Below are positions 45,353 through 56,616 of a stretch of DNA of 64,000 nucleotides, one piece after another (positions within the stretch are counted from its first letter, which is position 1; each line of letters starts with the position of its first letter). Origin of the DNA: Grammothele lineata (Eukaryota > Basidiomycota > Agaricomycetes > Polyporales > Polyporaceae); the NCBI GenBank assembly GCA_002150815.3, contig NDFF03000383.1:124001-188000 (forward strand), read 5' to 3'. Made by a program: the position numbers and the translations under genes. Under the pieces are notes generated by a model. It did no database searches. It was not told where the DNA came from and worked only from the letters and a program-made list of their open reading frames with translations.

Positions 45353-46131
45353 TCTGAGAGGTACGTTTACATCCTGTTATAGCGGCGTTCAGCCCACATC
45401 TAAAGTATCTCACCTTCCAGCGAAAACTTCGCTCAATTGTACCAGCACCCAATGCCTTGAATGACGTGTACGAATCGCACCGGTTTCTGAAACATAATTC
45501 CAATGGATATCCTGACCCTGTTTGGCCTGTGTGCGCGTGTAGGGGAGGGGTTTACGTCTACCCGCTTCAAGCTGTATTAGTGCTCCGGTATTATGCAACA
45601 GATCGTGCCGCAAACGCATGCCATGAGAATGTGACAAAAGGACATAATGCACTGCATTCTGATCAGTTGAGTTCTGAAAGTATGTGCATACCGCTTTCTC
45701 GGTTCGTCTTCGCCAAATCTGAGCACCATCGCAACCTCTGCCGGCAGCTGTACGCTTCTTGTCGACCACACTCGCCCTAGCAAGGAACCCCTTAGAGCTA
45801 CGAAGCGAGATGGCGCTGTCGCCGCGTCCACAATTCGCGCCGGCGAGGCAGTCCCAGTGATGGGCCTATTCGTCTTGGCTATGCTCTGGGCCCCCCATGT
45901 GTATCCCCAGCAGATTTTCCGAAGTCGCACGTAGAGCGAGGGACGGCAGACCGGCGCTTGGCTCAACGACTACGCACTGATGGATCGTCGTCACAATCCG
46001 CGACATGCATATATGATACCGTCGTCGTCAGACCTGCCATCCCCCCACCTTCAGATTCTTTCCCCCCGGTCTTTATTCGCCTTCTTCAGGTTTTTGCCGG
46101 TTTTGCAGCCGAGGCGCACGGTTTCATCAAG
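45353..46131. other. Intergenic between members D and E
   Basis: No supported gene. A TATATGA element near 46010, about 120 bases before member E, may act as its TATA box. Confidence 0.45.
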
Positions 46132-46833
46132 ATGCAGTTCAGGCTCTTTTCCCTTTCTGTTCTTCCTGCGCTGTGCGCATTGACCAGTGAGTTCAGCATC
46201 CCTCTTCCAAACCGTTCAGACGAGGCCGACGGCACTATAGATGCGGCCGTGATCTCGCTCTATGTCCCCGGTATCACGACTAACGTCGCGCTGTCCGCGT
46301 CCGAGGCGGGCACCGACGCGAGCGGGCACACGACCTGGGTCATCAACGCAGGCCAATCGAGCGATTCATATGCTTCGCCCACCTTCTCTTTCGCACCTAG
46401 TGCGTACATTCGTCTCTCTCCTTCCGTACCCTCCAGAGTTGCCTCTGACCTGACTCTGTTAAACACAGTTACACTTGTCGCGGGCGCCACCGACGCGCAC
46501 CGCGCTCAGTCCGTGCTCTTCTCCGATCCCCCAGGCGTAACCGGCATATCGCACCCCCCGACCTTCTTCCACGACGACTGCGCGATCCAGTCTCAGTCGG
46601 GTGGCGGGAGCGTCGCAGTGTGCACCCAGGCGTTCTCCGTCGACGGTGCCGTCTCGACTGCGAGTGTACTCACCGAAGCGGCGAGCGCGATCGCGATCCA
46701 AATCGCCCAGCCTACCGGGGGCGCTGACGGGAATGGGAACGGGGCAAGGGCAGGGAAAGCTGGGGTGAAGGCTCTAGTAGGCGCGGGGCTGGTTGCTGGG
46801 TCTGTGGGGCTGTTGTTGAGTGTACTGGTGTAG
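46132..46833 (+). CDS. Secreted GPI-like family protein, member E
   Basis: Three exons from ATG 46132. The signal peptide is MQFRLFSLSVLPALCALT. An intron GTGAGT...CTATAG joins to NAAVISLYVPGITTNVALSA and SEAGTDASGHTTWVINAG. The second intron (donor GTGCGT near 46401) leads to VTLVAGATDAHRAQSVLF, with HDDCAIQSQSGGGSVAVCTQ (Cys pair). The C-terminus has AIAIQIAQPTGG and a hydrophobic tail (ALVGAGLVAGSVGLLLSVLV). The frame is also open through the first intron, so only the family pattern shows where it splices. It is closest to member F in the LYVPGI and GNGNG-type linker features. Confidence 0.82.
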   Translation: MQFRLFSLSVLPALCALTSEFSIPLPNRSDEADGTIDAAVISLYVPGITTNVALSASEAGTDASGHTTWVINAGQSSDSYASPTFSFAPSAYIRLSPSVPSRVASDLTLLNTVTLVAGATDAHRAQSVLFSDPPGVTGISHPPTFFHDDCAIQSQSGGGSVAVCTQAFSVDGAVSTASVLTEAASAIAIQIAQPTGGADGNGNGARAGKAGVKALVGAGLVAGSVGLLLSVLV

Positions 46834-47714
46834 GGAAGACGCTTCAAGTTCAAGTTTGTGGTACCGCCTGTTTCAGGTGTTTTGTATGACTACTCCGTGA
46901 GTAGATGCAGTCGCGTTTACACGTAAAATGGCTGTTTCTTGCGCCGTCCTCAGAACTTCGTGCATCCCTGTACCCGAGTCCCTACATGGTCTGTGACTCC
47001 GTGTTGACAATGAGCCGAGATCTCTGCCACCACGTGGGTGCATAACGCTGTGAGCGCAGTCAGGAAGCACTTGAAGGCTACACAATACTATGATTTCGTT
47101 GAGCTCCGTCACATCTACATAGCGCAGCCACCGGATAGTCACCGGCACTAGTTTTGTACTCATCCATATGAGATCGCACCCCGCCACGGTGCCACCCAGT
47201 GTGAGGAATACGGACCGGGACGAGTACGGACCCAATTGGCACCTCTGAGACTCGAACCCGGGCCGCCGTTCACTCAAGACACGTGGCACGGTATATATGG
47301 CAACGTTCTGATACGCAGGCGCCTGCATCACTTCAAGTTATCACTGTCGCCGCAACTGTGACGACGTCTTTGCTATCGACGCCCCCTCGAAGGCTACATA
47401 CTTGCGCACGGTAAGTCAATATCATCACGTCTAACGAGGATAGAAAGGCATATTTATAACACCTCTGAAGGGGCCGATTTTTGCAGTAGTCCGAAGGAGA
47501 AATTGAATGAGCGGATAGTCACTATCACTCTAGCACCTCCTGGGGCTCCGCGGAAATTTACTGCTATTTGAACTTCGCCGCCCGAGGCTTTCTCCAACCA
47601 ACCCTTACTGTGAGTTCTCTCTACAAGGCTCTTCGTGATTCGTCGCTGAAACCGCAAGGGGCCTGGGAGCAGGTGACAGCGACCAAATCGCAGCCATTGC
47701 CGGCGGAACTTGTC
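46834..47714. other. Intergenic with a tRNA-like fragment
   Basis: 3' flank of member E and promoter of the F-box gene. It contains the tRNA 3'-half-like sequence listed separately; otherwise nothing recognised. Confidence 0.5.
47237..47267 (-). repeat. tRNA 3'-half-like fragment
   Basis: Read on the minus strand, GGTTCGAGTCT (47258-47248) matches the B-box/T-loop consensus, and the fragment ends AGGTGCCA with a CCA. No matching 5' acceptor, D-arm or sound anticodon arm is found upstream. On the plus strand it begins TGG and would look like a retrotransposon primer-binding site. Confidence 0.35.
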
Positions 47715-49460
47715 ATGGAGGTAGCTGCGACGCCATCCGTAGAATGTAGTTCGATCTCTCAGGTTTTTATGAACGGAGATCTCCTATGCATAGTATTGAA
47801 CTTTGCGACGACTCCCGGGGATCCGACCAGAACACGAACAGGTGGCATTGTGGGCTGTGCACGCGTATGCCGTGCATTTCACGGACCTGCTATCGACATA
47901 ATCTGGCGCGAGCTCGCCGAAAGCATAGCCCCGCTGTGGGACCTGCTAGGACCGGGAATCTACGCCGAGTTTCGTAATTTCCACCACTCTTCCGAGTATA
48001 CGGAGTCGTGGAATGCTCTAGTGGTAAGTGAGCTCCACAACGTTCTTTTCTCCAACACCCTACTAGCCAATTGACCACTGGCCTATCCTTGCTTCCAGGA
48101 TGTTTTCTCTCAGAGATGTCAGATCCCAGCCGTACTCGACCGCTTTCTCTGGCACGCTGCGCGCGTACGGTTCCTCCACCATGACGACACGCTTAGGTCG
48201 ATTTGCGAGATTCATGCTCGTTTAACGGCGATCGTGCTCAAATACACTCACGGGAAAGGCATTTTTCCATCCCTTCAGGAGTTGTCGTGGAACCTCCCAT
48301 CGCAATTGCGGGCACCTTATATCCTATCCCTCGTACATCCCACATTGAGCCATGTGTCCGTATCTCGCTCGTACCTCCCGGAGACTTCTCAGCCGGAGAG
48401 TAGTCAGACCCAGCCGCAGGATCTCCCCCGATTTATAGATGAGGCATTCATCTTACGATCGCTTCGAGACGCCGCACCGAATTTGGAGACAGTTTCTTTC
48501 GACACGACGCTGAACCACAATATCATGCACGAACTACTCGCCTACCCTACTCTCAGATCGGTCCAGAAGTTGCGCTTAGAAACTGCGGCTTCATTTTACG
48601 ACATTGCAAGCAAGCCAGGTCTCGTCGCATTGGATCTTTGTTGTAGTTTCGCGGAAATTTTCCCCAAATTCGCGCCTACTAGCCCCCGCTCCCAGATTCA
48701 CAACCTCGACTTGGCCGACCTGACTCTTCGAGGGTCATCGACAGATCTCAAGGCTCTTTTCGACGTCATTCATGCTCCTTCCCTACGAACCGTTCGCCTC
48801 ATATTCCTCAACGAAGCTCACTACGCTGACGGTATCTACGACAAGCCCCCAGCTCCCATGCCGGACGACTATGCTAGCTGCATGGAGTCATTCATTGGCG
48901 CAGCGCCAGACGTTACAAAGGTCTGCGTAAGCTTTGACTCGCCCTGCGTCGTGTCCCTTGCCCAGGTCACCACTCCCCTGCACGCTCTCTCCCAAATCCG
49001 CTGGTTCGAGTCCGATGCACTTACCGGACAGGATAACGTGTTGGTGGCCCGAGACCCTGACTGCGAGGCTGTAGCACGCGCATGGCCTCGGCTCAGGGTC
49101 TTCCGCTTCTCGCCGCAAAGGTGCGATAGTGAAGGAAGATATGACGCGAGCGATGTGGTGCCCACTATGCGCTCGCTGGTGTACTTCCGAGACCATTGTC
49201 CCTCCCTACTCGAGCTCGACCTTCCGCCACTCGACACGGCTGCACCGCTTGACGATCCCGTCCCGTCCGTTGACCATCCTTTGAAGACGATCCATGTCAA
49301 CATATGGAAGACGCCGACCAATAAAATCACGGACGAGCAGATGGAGATATGGGAGACATACTTATTGCGTCTTTTTCCGCGCATCGTCGCACGAGGGAAA
49401 GCGCTGCTATCAGGATCGGAGGAATGGGAAGAGTTGACAGGGTTTCAGATGTTCGATTAA
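47715..49460 (+). CDS. F-box/LRR protein (type 2, intact, copy 1)
   Basis: Two exons. Exon 1 (47715 to about 48023) begins MEVAATPSVECSSISQVFMN and holds a short F-box-like start (LLCIVLNFA, then CARVCRAFHGPAIDIIWREL). It ends at a GTAAGT donor. Exon 2, from about 48100, has FLWHAARVRFLHHDDTLRSI and FPSLQELSWNLPSQL, then irregular LRR segments (LRTVRLIFL, LRVFRFSPQ, LLELDLPPL). The family end block is MEIWETYLLRLFPRIVARGK. The stop TAA is at 49458-49460. The total is about 555 residues. The sequence is clearly related to 53148-54912 and to the remnant at 49560-49925, and forms a second F-box subfamily distinct from type 1. Predicted SCF-type adaptor; the target is unknown. Confidence 0.83.
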
Positions 49461-49559
49461 GCTACGTTCATCGGAGGCTCGTAGATGTTGCGCTCGGTCG
49501 TTGTTCAGTGTTAATCATGCACAATGTACAGCGTGGCCCACCAAGAATCCAGAAGCCTT

Positions 49560-49925
49560 GCAAGATCCCGCGAGTCCACGACGACTTAATTTGGTCGGTG
49601 TGCTTGCAGGCATACCATGGCCAAGACAACTTTCCGAATCTACGAGAACTCAACCACCCAACATTCGACCTCGTTGTATTCCTGAACGACGGTCTCCGTC
49701 CCTTCTTGACGGGGCGGACTCCAGCCGTTACCTAGAGTACCTGGATATCAACATGTTTTGAATAAGGACCGGGGGAACTTCCGGCGAGCAACGAGAGGAG
49801 TGGGAAGCGTATGCGCTGCACCTCCTCCCAGCTCCTCCCTCACCTCCGATGACCGTAGGCAAAATTCTGATTGCAGGTTCAACGGAGCAGGAGGCAAGAG
49901 TGGATTCTACACTCTAGGGCGGATC
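49560..49925 (+). pseudogene. Type-2 F-box remnant
   Basis: DNFPNLRELNHPTFDLVVFL and YLEYLDINMF represent LRR pieces. After a frame change, GEQREEWEAYALHLLPAPPS and VGKILIAGS match the end block of the intact type-2 genes (EESKATWEAYLLRLFP and GRLIVGDSS at 54700-54790). The whole middle is deleted. It sits right behind the intact copy at 47715, as a failed tandem duplicate would. Confidence 0.6.
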
Positions 49926-50287
49926 TGTGCGCTATACATAGATTCATAGACATTCTGTGATTGCAGATACGGACACAAACAACGATCTAGCCATCCATTC
50001 CAACGCGCGAAGCACGGCAAACATCTACCCCTCTGTCGAGACACCGGTAACGTGGCAACGCCCGCTAGTCGAACCCGCCAGTGCGACTCGCCACAGGGTG
50101 GAGCTGGCGCGCCCGCGCACTCTACGTGTCGTGTCTACGAATGAGAGCTTATCGACGGGACCGACTGGGGCAGGCCAAATCCAACAACTGGAAGTACGAT
50201 TGCACAGCAGAAGGTGACCAAAGGTGAGCGGAGATGTTCGCTTGCGCGCGGGACAGACAGCTCACCTGGCAATACTTCCAGATCAAG
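49926..50287. other. Intergenic, nothing recognised
   Basis: Convergent region between the F-box remnant and the 3' end of the type-3 F-box gene. Confidence 0.45.
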
Positions 50288-51816
50288 TCACGCAACACGA
50301 TCAACCTCGCGCTCGAAGCGCAAAGTGAGCGGCTCCTGCGGCTCTCCGGAACAAACCGACTCTTCGACGACGAGCTGCTGTAGCGAAGGACACACTGTCC
50401 GCGCGTGGTTCAGATGCCGCTCGACGTCCCAGCAGAGGGGCCGCGTCGGAAGACGCCGCTTCCTCTCCTGGGATAACATCCCGTCAAGTTGAGCCGCAAC
50501 TTGTGTACAGATGATGCCACGCGAGAGCAGGAGAGGAGCGTCCGAGGGGGCTGGGGCGAAGTGGATCTTCCAAGACGCAAGATTGAGCAGCTTGTGGCAG
50601 GCATCAATGGCCAATGCCTGGAGACAGGTGTAAGGGTTAGCTATGCTGCGAACCATGATAATTCAATGTTTGAAAGGCATACCAATAGATCGTCGAGATT
50701 CACGTCATCCCGGTCGTTTGGAATCAGAATACAAAGTTCCATGGTTTCAATCGTGTCGTGACGTTCGAAGAGGAACGAAGGATTATCCCGGGGGGATCGG
50801 GTAAGGACAAGCGACTCCACCTCTAGATAGAGCTCTCGTGGCGGAGAATGTGCTAATACGTCGTTAAGGAAATGGGAGGTGAGGGGATCTCGACCTGCAT
50901 AAACACTGAGCTTCGTGACTTTGGTCCGCAATAACATCGTGTAGAGGTGCATCAAGCAGCCGGAGAGCTCGTTCAGTTTAGGCCAGCACTTGACCCGTTG
51001 ACGTGCTTGGTTCATGGTCCAAATCAAGGGGAGTGTCGAAGCGTGGAGTCCGGAGGAGCGTGAGACTTCGAGCGATAGCACGTTCGGGAAGGAGATGATG
51101 TAGGGAGCGATTTCCATGAGAGGGCTGAACTTGATAGTCAGCTGCTGGACACGCGGGAATGTGAAGGGGGTAGCAGAGTAGCTGCTAGGCTCGAGCCATG
51201 TCCCGTAAAACGAGGTCAGTGTCGTTTGCGAGTTGCCAAACAAGCGAGTCCGGTCCCCGAGTCCTGTATCCGTAGTGCCATTCGTAAAACGCTGCGAGAG
51301 GTGGGGGATGTCGATGGATGCAGTGACTAGGCGGGAACGCAGGTTCTTGAGCATGAACACGCATTGGTCATAGCACGAGAACTCGGAGGCGCGTTTCACG
51401 CTGACGACTATATGCTTGAGACAAGCTATGGATGCGAACGCGTGGGGCAAACCAGGATGGGAGGAGAGAACCTTCTCGGCTTGGGTGAGTACAAGCCTCT
51501 CCAGGTGGGTGATGCGCGCGACAAGTTCGAAAAGGGCCGACGCTGCGATGTATGAAAGCGTCCCTGCGTTGATATGGAGGCTTCCTCGAAGGAGCGGGAT
51601 CCGCCTATGTTCGTCTGCGGCCATCATGAGGGTAAGGGATACGATGTCTTGGTCGTCCCGAACGGAGACTGTATTATCGAGAAGACGTCTGATGCCCTCG
51701 TAGCGCAGTGCTTGGCAGACCTTGGACATGGCAGAGATGCCACTGACGTCGCCTGATATGCTTTGTACTTCCATCACGACGCAGAGAACATCGAACGGGA
51801 TTAATGTCGCGAGCAT
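50288..51816 (-). CDS. F-box-like protein (type 3)
   Basis: Two coding exons on the minus strand. The ATG at 51816 gives MLATLIPFDVLCVVMEVQSI, an F-box-like start (I-P-x-D-V-L-C-V-V). It is followed by MSKVCQALRYEGIRRLLDNT, the conserved C-x-L-x-x-EG-x-R-x-LL of a mushroom F-box subfamily. LRR-like stretches follow (ITHLERLVLTQAEKVLSSHP, FPNVLSLEVSR, PKLNELSG). An intron GTATGC...TCCAG near 50690-50625 joins DDLL to ALAIDACHKLLNLASWKIHF. The protein ends FEREVDRVA at TGA 50288. Length is about 490 residues. An acceptor-like CAG just before the chosen ATG leaves room for a further 5' exon. Function as an SCF adaptor is inferred. Confidence 0.72.
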
Positions 51817-53147
51817 CTCCGACTGTACGAGACCAGAGATTGAGCACATGCACAATGTTGGAGTCTGAGAGAGGAAGACTTACAACGGTTGGGGTGGATC
51901 TTTCGCTGACCGACGACAAGCAGGAAGAGGTTTATTGGCGTCTGTCTGGGGGCTCTACTTATACTGAAGACGCTGCATGAGTGCACGCGACATGGAGGAC
52001 AAAGGAGTGCCACTTACCATGAGTTAAGCGCGTGGGCCTGCGCCAACGAGCGTGTGGGTCGTGCGGTCCAAGACGGGACGGCCTGACCTTCACGCCCATT
52101 GCGACGAAACCAATGATTGCCCCAGTAAGGCACCGTGATTGGGCATGGTGGAGTCGAAGAATGTCGCGCCCGATGCGCCGTATGTAGTAGCCGGTGACGA
52201 GGAACAACATATGCATACACTGTATGTAGCGCCCACACGTGCACGTCTCAGGATACACGCGAGAATTTGGCGAACACTTCGTGGCTTGCACTCGTCCCAG
52301 CTCGTCCCTCGCGTCCTTCCTCGGTGCCCTCCCCCATCGCATTCAACGGCACATACATGCCTCTCAGAATGCATTATTGATCCACGCGATTGCTAGCAGC
52401 ACTTCCGCTTCAAGTTGCTGGACAACAATGCGATGCGTCAACAAATCTCGTGACTTGCGTGTCTACCAGCTTCAAGCCCCCAAACATCGCGAACCATCCA
52501 TGGCTCTCTTCACTAGCATTGTCTTGAGCCATCCGGGCGTGCGAAGGCTGCTTCTCCGCCCAGGTCACGAATCATAACTTGAGCCCGAACGCCCCTTCTG
52601 CAGTCAGCCCCTCTTTCCGCCAAGGCTCAATGACAGGCGACCGTTACCAGAGTCCCAGTGAGAAGGACAGAAGGAGGACGAGCCGATGCTTCCCATCACG
52701 TCAAAACTTACTGTTCAATTTGGAGAGGAAACTGAGTCTTTGGCTTGTGCCGGTGGAGACCTCGAGTCCGACGAGACTCGGCAGGCCGGTGGGATTGAGT
52801 CTGTACAGGTGTACGTTCTATCTATCTGCGGGCCTAGCGAACGCAATATGCACATCCCCCTTTCACCCGAGTTTCGTCTCTGCGAACACCCTGTCGCTTG
52901 AGACGGTTGGTGTAGCTCCTGTGCATCAATGCAGCTGCGCTCCCTGCTGGGATCACGTCCCGTTGCAGAATGCTTCCCACCTTGTGCCATTCGTATCTGT
53001 CTCAAGACTTCACTCTCACCTTGCCTCTCACCACCATCTACCGTCTGTGGCAAGCCTCTTGGTAAGTTACGTTTCGTATTCTTCCATGCACTCGTTTCCT
53101 GAGCAGCGCATGAATGGCAGCCGTTATACGCAACTACCGCGATCACT
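51817..53147. other. Divergent intergenic region with a possible coding relic
   Basis: Promoters of the type-3 (minus) and type-2 (plus) F-box genes. An open plus-strand frame at about 52710-53050 contains LRR-like bits (LSLWLVPVE, ANTLSLETVGV) that may be a decayed F-box copy, but the match is too weak to call. Confidence 0.35.
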
Positions 53148-54912
53148 ATGCGCACCCCAGTGCCAACGCCGACCTCCCAGGTCCTGATGAACAGCGATCT
53201 ACTGTACATTACCCTCAGTTTCGTCAAGACAGACAGATCCTACACTGGCCTAGCAGCCCTCGTCGACCTCCCAAATTGTGCACGAGTCTGTCGCGCATTC
53301 CATGGGCCCGCTGTCGCCGTTCTCTGGAGCGAACTGCACACGCTCGCGCCTTTGTGGAATCTTTTGTCCCCACGGCGCCGTCATTCCTACCACCACTCCG
53401 CTTCTGTTAGGCTAGGAAAACATCTGCTTCACGTGAGTTTGTTCGTACCTATAGTTTATACAGCTGCTGATCGCGCATACACCGCAGACTATTTCAGCCA
53501 AGTTGTACGACGACCCGGAGATATGGGCTCGCTTCCTCTGGCACGCCGGACGTGTCCGCTACCTCAACATAACAGCCTATATTCCACCTGAAATCGACGC
53601 GGAGCTCACACAGATCGCTCTTGTGCGAACGAAAGGGTGCGGCATCTTTCCCGGGGTTCATTCGCTAAGTACATCCTCCACAAATTCGACACACCTCCTA
53701 TCACTCTGTACATCGACCCTCCGGCATGTTTCTATCTATTACCACAGCATTCACCCGGCCGCCGACACCGCCTCCATCTTGCAAACCATCCACCGCATTG
53801 CGCCTAATCTACGATCACTCTCCTGGAATGATCCGGCAAATACCGGTATTGTGCGACAGCTACTGGCCTTTTCCGACGTCAAGACGATCCGCGAACTGTG
53901 CTTTACTGACGCCTTCGTGGTCCAAGCCCTTACAGCAAAGCCAGGTCTCCATCACTTGGGGCTAGTACACTGCCATCCCACGACAACCGAGGATCTTCGA
54001 ATGATGATTCCCCTCGCCCGCACGCACAGTGTCTCCGACCTGGTCGAACTGTCTTTAAGCGGCCCATACGCCGCTCTCACTCCTCTCCTCTCAAATGTAC
54101 GTGCGCCGCACTTGCGCCGCTTCACCCTCAAAGCCATCCATACTCGCCATCTTGGAACACAACCCCCTCGCACTTGGGTACTACCTAACCCCGAGGAGTA
54201 CCCCCAATGCCTAGAAGCCCTCGCTGCCGCGGCTCCCGGGCTCGAAGAGATACATCTCGAGCTTAACTCGCACACTGTACCGTTCAACACGCTCTTCGCC
54301 CCGGTCCTGGCCCTGCGCGGCATGCGCTCATTCGTCTGCACCATCTTCGAGCAGCCCCGAGGACAGGCCGCCGTCAGTGGATGCGATGCCGACTTCGCGG
54401 CAGCGGCGCAGGCGTGGCCCGCCCTAGAGACTTTCCGCATCACGCTGGTCAGACACTCATGGGCGCCGGACTGCCAGACGGTGCCCTCACCGGCAGTCCT
54501 GAGACACTTCCGTCGCTGGTGTCCACGGCTCGTCAACGTCCGGCTACCGCCCCTCCAGCTGAGGGGTGCTCCCGTGGACGACGATGTTTTCAGGTCAATT
54601 CTAGAACAGTCTGCGTCGGATTCAAGCGTACCAAAACTCGTCCCTCCTCTTACAAAGTTGACGATCGAAGCGTGGAAGTCGCGAGACAGAGATATTCCCG
54701 AGGAGTCTAAGGCTACGTGGGAGGCGTACCTCCTACGCCTATTCCCTCGTTTGGAAGATGTCAAGGAGGCTGGAAGGCTGATCGTTGGGGACTCGAGCCT
54801 CGTGGACAGGCGGCTGCCGCCACGGAATGTCTGTACCCGGCCTGCCAGGACATCAACGGTTACTGCTAGGAGGCATCAGCCGTCTCCTTCGGACTCTTCG
54901 GACAACGAATAG
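53148..54912 (+). CDS. F-box/LRR protein (type 2, intact, copy 2)
   Basis: Two exons. Exon 1 from ATG 53148 reads MRTPVPTPTSQVLMNSDLLY, then NCARVCRAFHGPAVAVLWSE (F-box region) and LAPLWNLLSP, ending near 53430 at a GTGAGT donor. Exon 2 from about 53500 reads LYDDPEIWARFLWHAGRVRY and GIFPGVHSLS, then LRR-like repeats (LRSLSWNDP, LHHLGLVHC, LVELSLSGP, LRRFTLKAI, LVNVRLPPL). The end block is ATWEAYLLRLFPRLEDVKEA, with an added Ser/Arg-rich tail (RRHQPSPSDSSDNE). Stop at 54912. It is the sister of the gene at 47715, with the same exon structure. Confidence 0.83.
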
Positions 54913-55212
54913 CTTTCACGACTGGCCTCCCAGTCCGGCATGAGCATCATACTAGTCACTTGGACAATGTAAGCTCACGAATTTTGTCTTTGATCGAACG
55001 GAGTTTGCGATCACCTAAATCGCTCTCGATGGCTCATTCTAAATCCATGGTGTGAGCGAAGGTGGGAGGAGAGTCGCAAATACATTGTGGTCCCTCATGT
55101 AGTACGGCGCAATCCAATCCAATCCAATCCGATTCCGACTTTACAGGTCCTGTACCGCTAGGAGGGGTTTTGTAGCAGCCCGGGTATCGTCACACCATAC
55201 ACATAGAACGTC
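54913..55212. other. Convergent intergenic region
   Basis: 3' flanks of the type-2 F-box gene and of family member F, with a small AATCC microsatellite listed separately. Confidence 0.5.
55111..55130 (+). repeat. (AATCC)4 microsatellite
   Basis: Four perfect head-to-tail copies of AATCC in noncoding DNA. Confidence 0.9.
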
Positions 55213-56049
55213 TCACCAACTCGCCAAAAAGCCAACAACGCCTACTGCAAGGCCTGCAACGACCATCGATCCTGCGACTCTCCCTGCCCCGTTCCCGTTC
55301 CCGTTCCCGCTCGCACTCGCACTCGCAGGGGAACTAGTTGTCACTGCGGCCGTCGTCAACCCTCCGGCACCCGTCGTCGTGACAGACGAATCGGACGCGG
55401 ACTGGGAGCCGCCCGCGGGCGTAGTAGTCGCAGCTGCCGCAATCTGTACTGGGATGAGAGACGCCGGTTCCGTCGAGAAGGTTGTCGAAGCGCTGCCGGA
55501 CTCGGAGAACACGAGCGTGCACGCGGCGACATCCCCCGAGAGAGCGCAGTCTCCGGACTGGACGATGTCGCCCCCTGGTATACCTGGGAAGCCGGAGGGG
55601 ATGCTCTGGTAGATGTGCGCGTCGGTCGAGCCCTCCACGACCGTGACTAGGATGGCCGATGGTCAGACGCGAGGTAGCATGCGCAACGATGGAGGGTGGC
55701 ACGAGGAAGGCGTTAGCGGGATGGCTAGGCGAAAACCAGGATTTGCAAGGAACGCACAAGGTGGGATAGTGTACGGCAACGACTGGAACGAACCGCTCTC
55801 CGCACCGATGTTGAGGGACCATGTCGTGTGTCCATGCCCGTCTGTGCCCTCGTTCACTGCGGTGAAGGCTATATCGCCGTCCTGAGCGATCCCAGGAACG
55901 TAGAGCGAGACAATGTCTGCTTCTGCATTGAAATCAGCCTCATCACTTCAGGTGGGAGGAGACAAAGGTGTGTACTCACTAGCGCCGGGAGTCCAAAGCG
56001 CTGAGGTAAATGCGAACGCTATGAAGCTCGCAGTGGCTGTGGAGAACAT
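55213..56049 (-). CDS. Secreted GPI-like family protein, member F
   Basis: Minus-strand copy with three exons. The signal peptide is MFSTATASFIAFAFTSALWT (ATG 56049). Exon 2 reads EADIVSLYVPGIAQDGDIAF followed by AVNEGTDGHGHTTWSLNIG. Exon 3 reads VTVVEGSTDAHIYQSIPSGF and has SGDCALSGDVAACTLVFSES (Cys pair). After IPVQIAAAATTTPAGGSQSA comes a long Ser/Thr/Gly-rich linker with a GNGNGNG run, then the hydrophobic tail VAGSMVVAGLAVGVVGFLAS. The longer linker resembles that of member D. The architecture (signal peptide, compact two-Cys domain, O-glycosylation-type linker, GPI-type tail) is the clearest of the family. Confidence 0.82.
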
Positions 56050-56616
56050 CGCGGGCGAGATACCGTTTGAACGGATGACGAAGACGCCAGGAGTTGGCCA
56101 AGAGCGGCGATGCAGTGGAAGAGGGATGAGTGGACGTATGCGGATGTTTTCATGGGGGCCGCCGATACTTGTGTATCGCAAAATGTTTCACGGTGTGATT
56201 AAGCACTAGTAGTGCCGATGATGGTGCTGTCAGATGCTGTCAATGCGAGAAGGTCGCAGTTGCAACTTGCCCTTCCGAAAATGTTGGCATCAAGATGTCG
56301 ACATCGCGGGGCGCTGAGAACTGAGAGCGATGTCCCACCGGGACCGCGAGCGTCTTCTGAATCTGATGTACGGCGACGATGACTCGGTGATGAGCAATAT
56401 ACACGATGCAACCCAGACTTTCCCGACAGTATGAGACGACGAGACGGACATAACAAGTGATTGGGACACGTCGGGGATATCGAGTACACAGCGACGTTTC
56501 CGTACGCCCTACACAGCTCCGATTTCAGACCAATAATTCACTAACGAGTTCCATCCCGGCGAATATGTAGGAACCTCGGAACCCTGCATTAGACAATTAG
56601 CCCAAGCTCCAAACTG
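56050..56616. other. Intergenic, nothing recognised
   Basis: Promoter of member F and 3' flank of the next F-box gene. No gene seen. Confidence 0.45.

Noticed and set aside
52579..53187. 202-codon plus-strand frame with LRR-like bits before the type-2 F-box gene
   Set aside because: Similarity to F-box LRR segments is too weak and it overlaps the start of the real gene in another frame.
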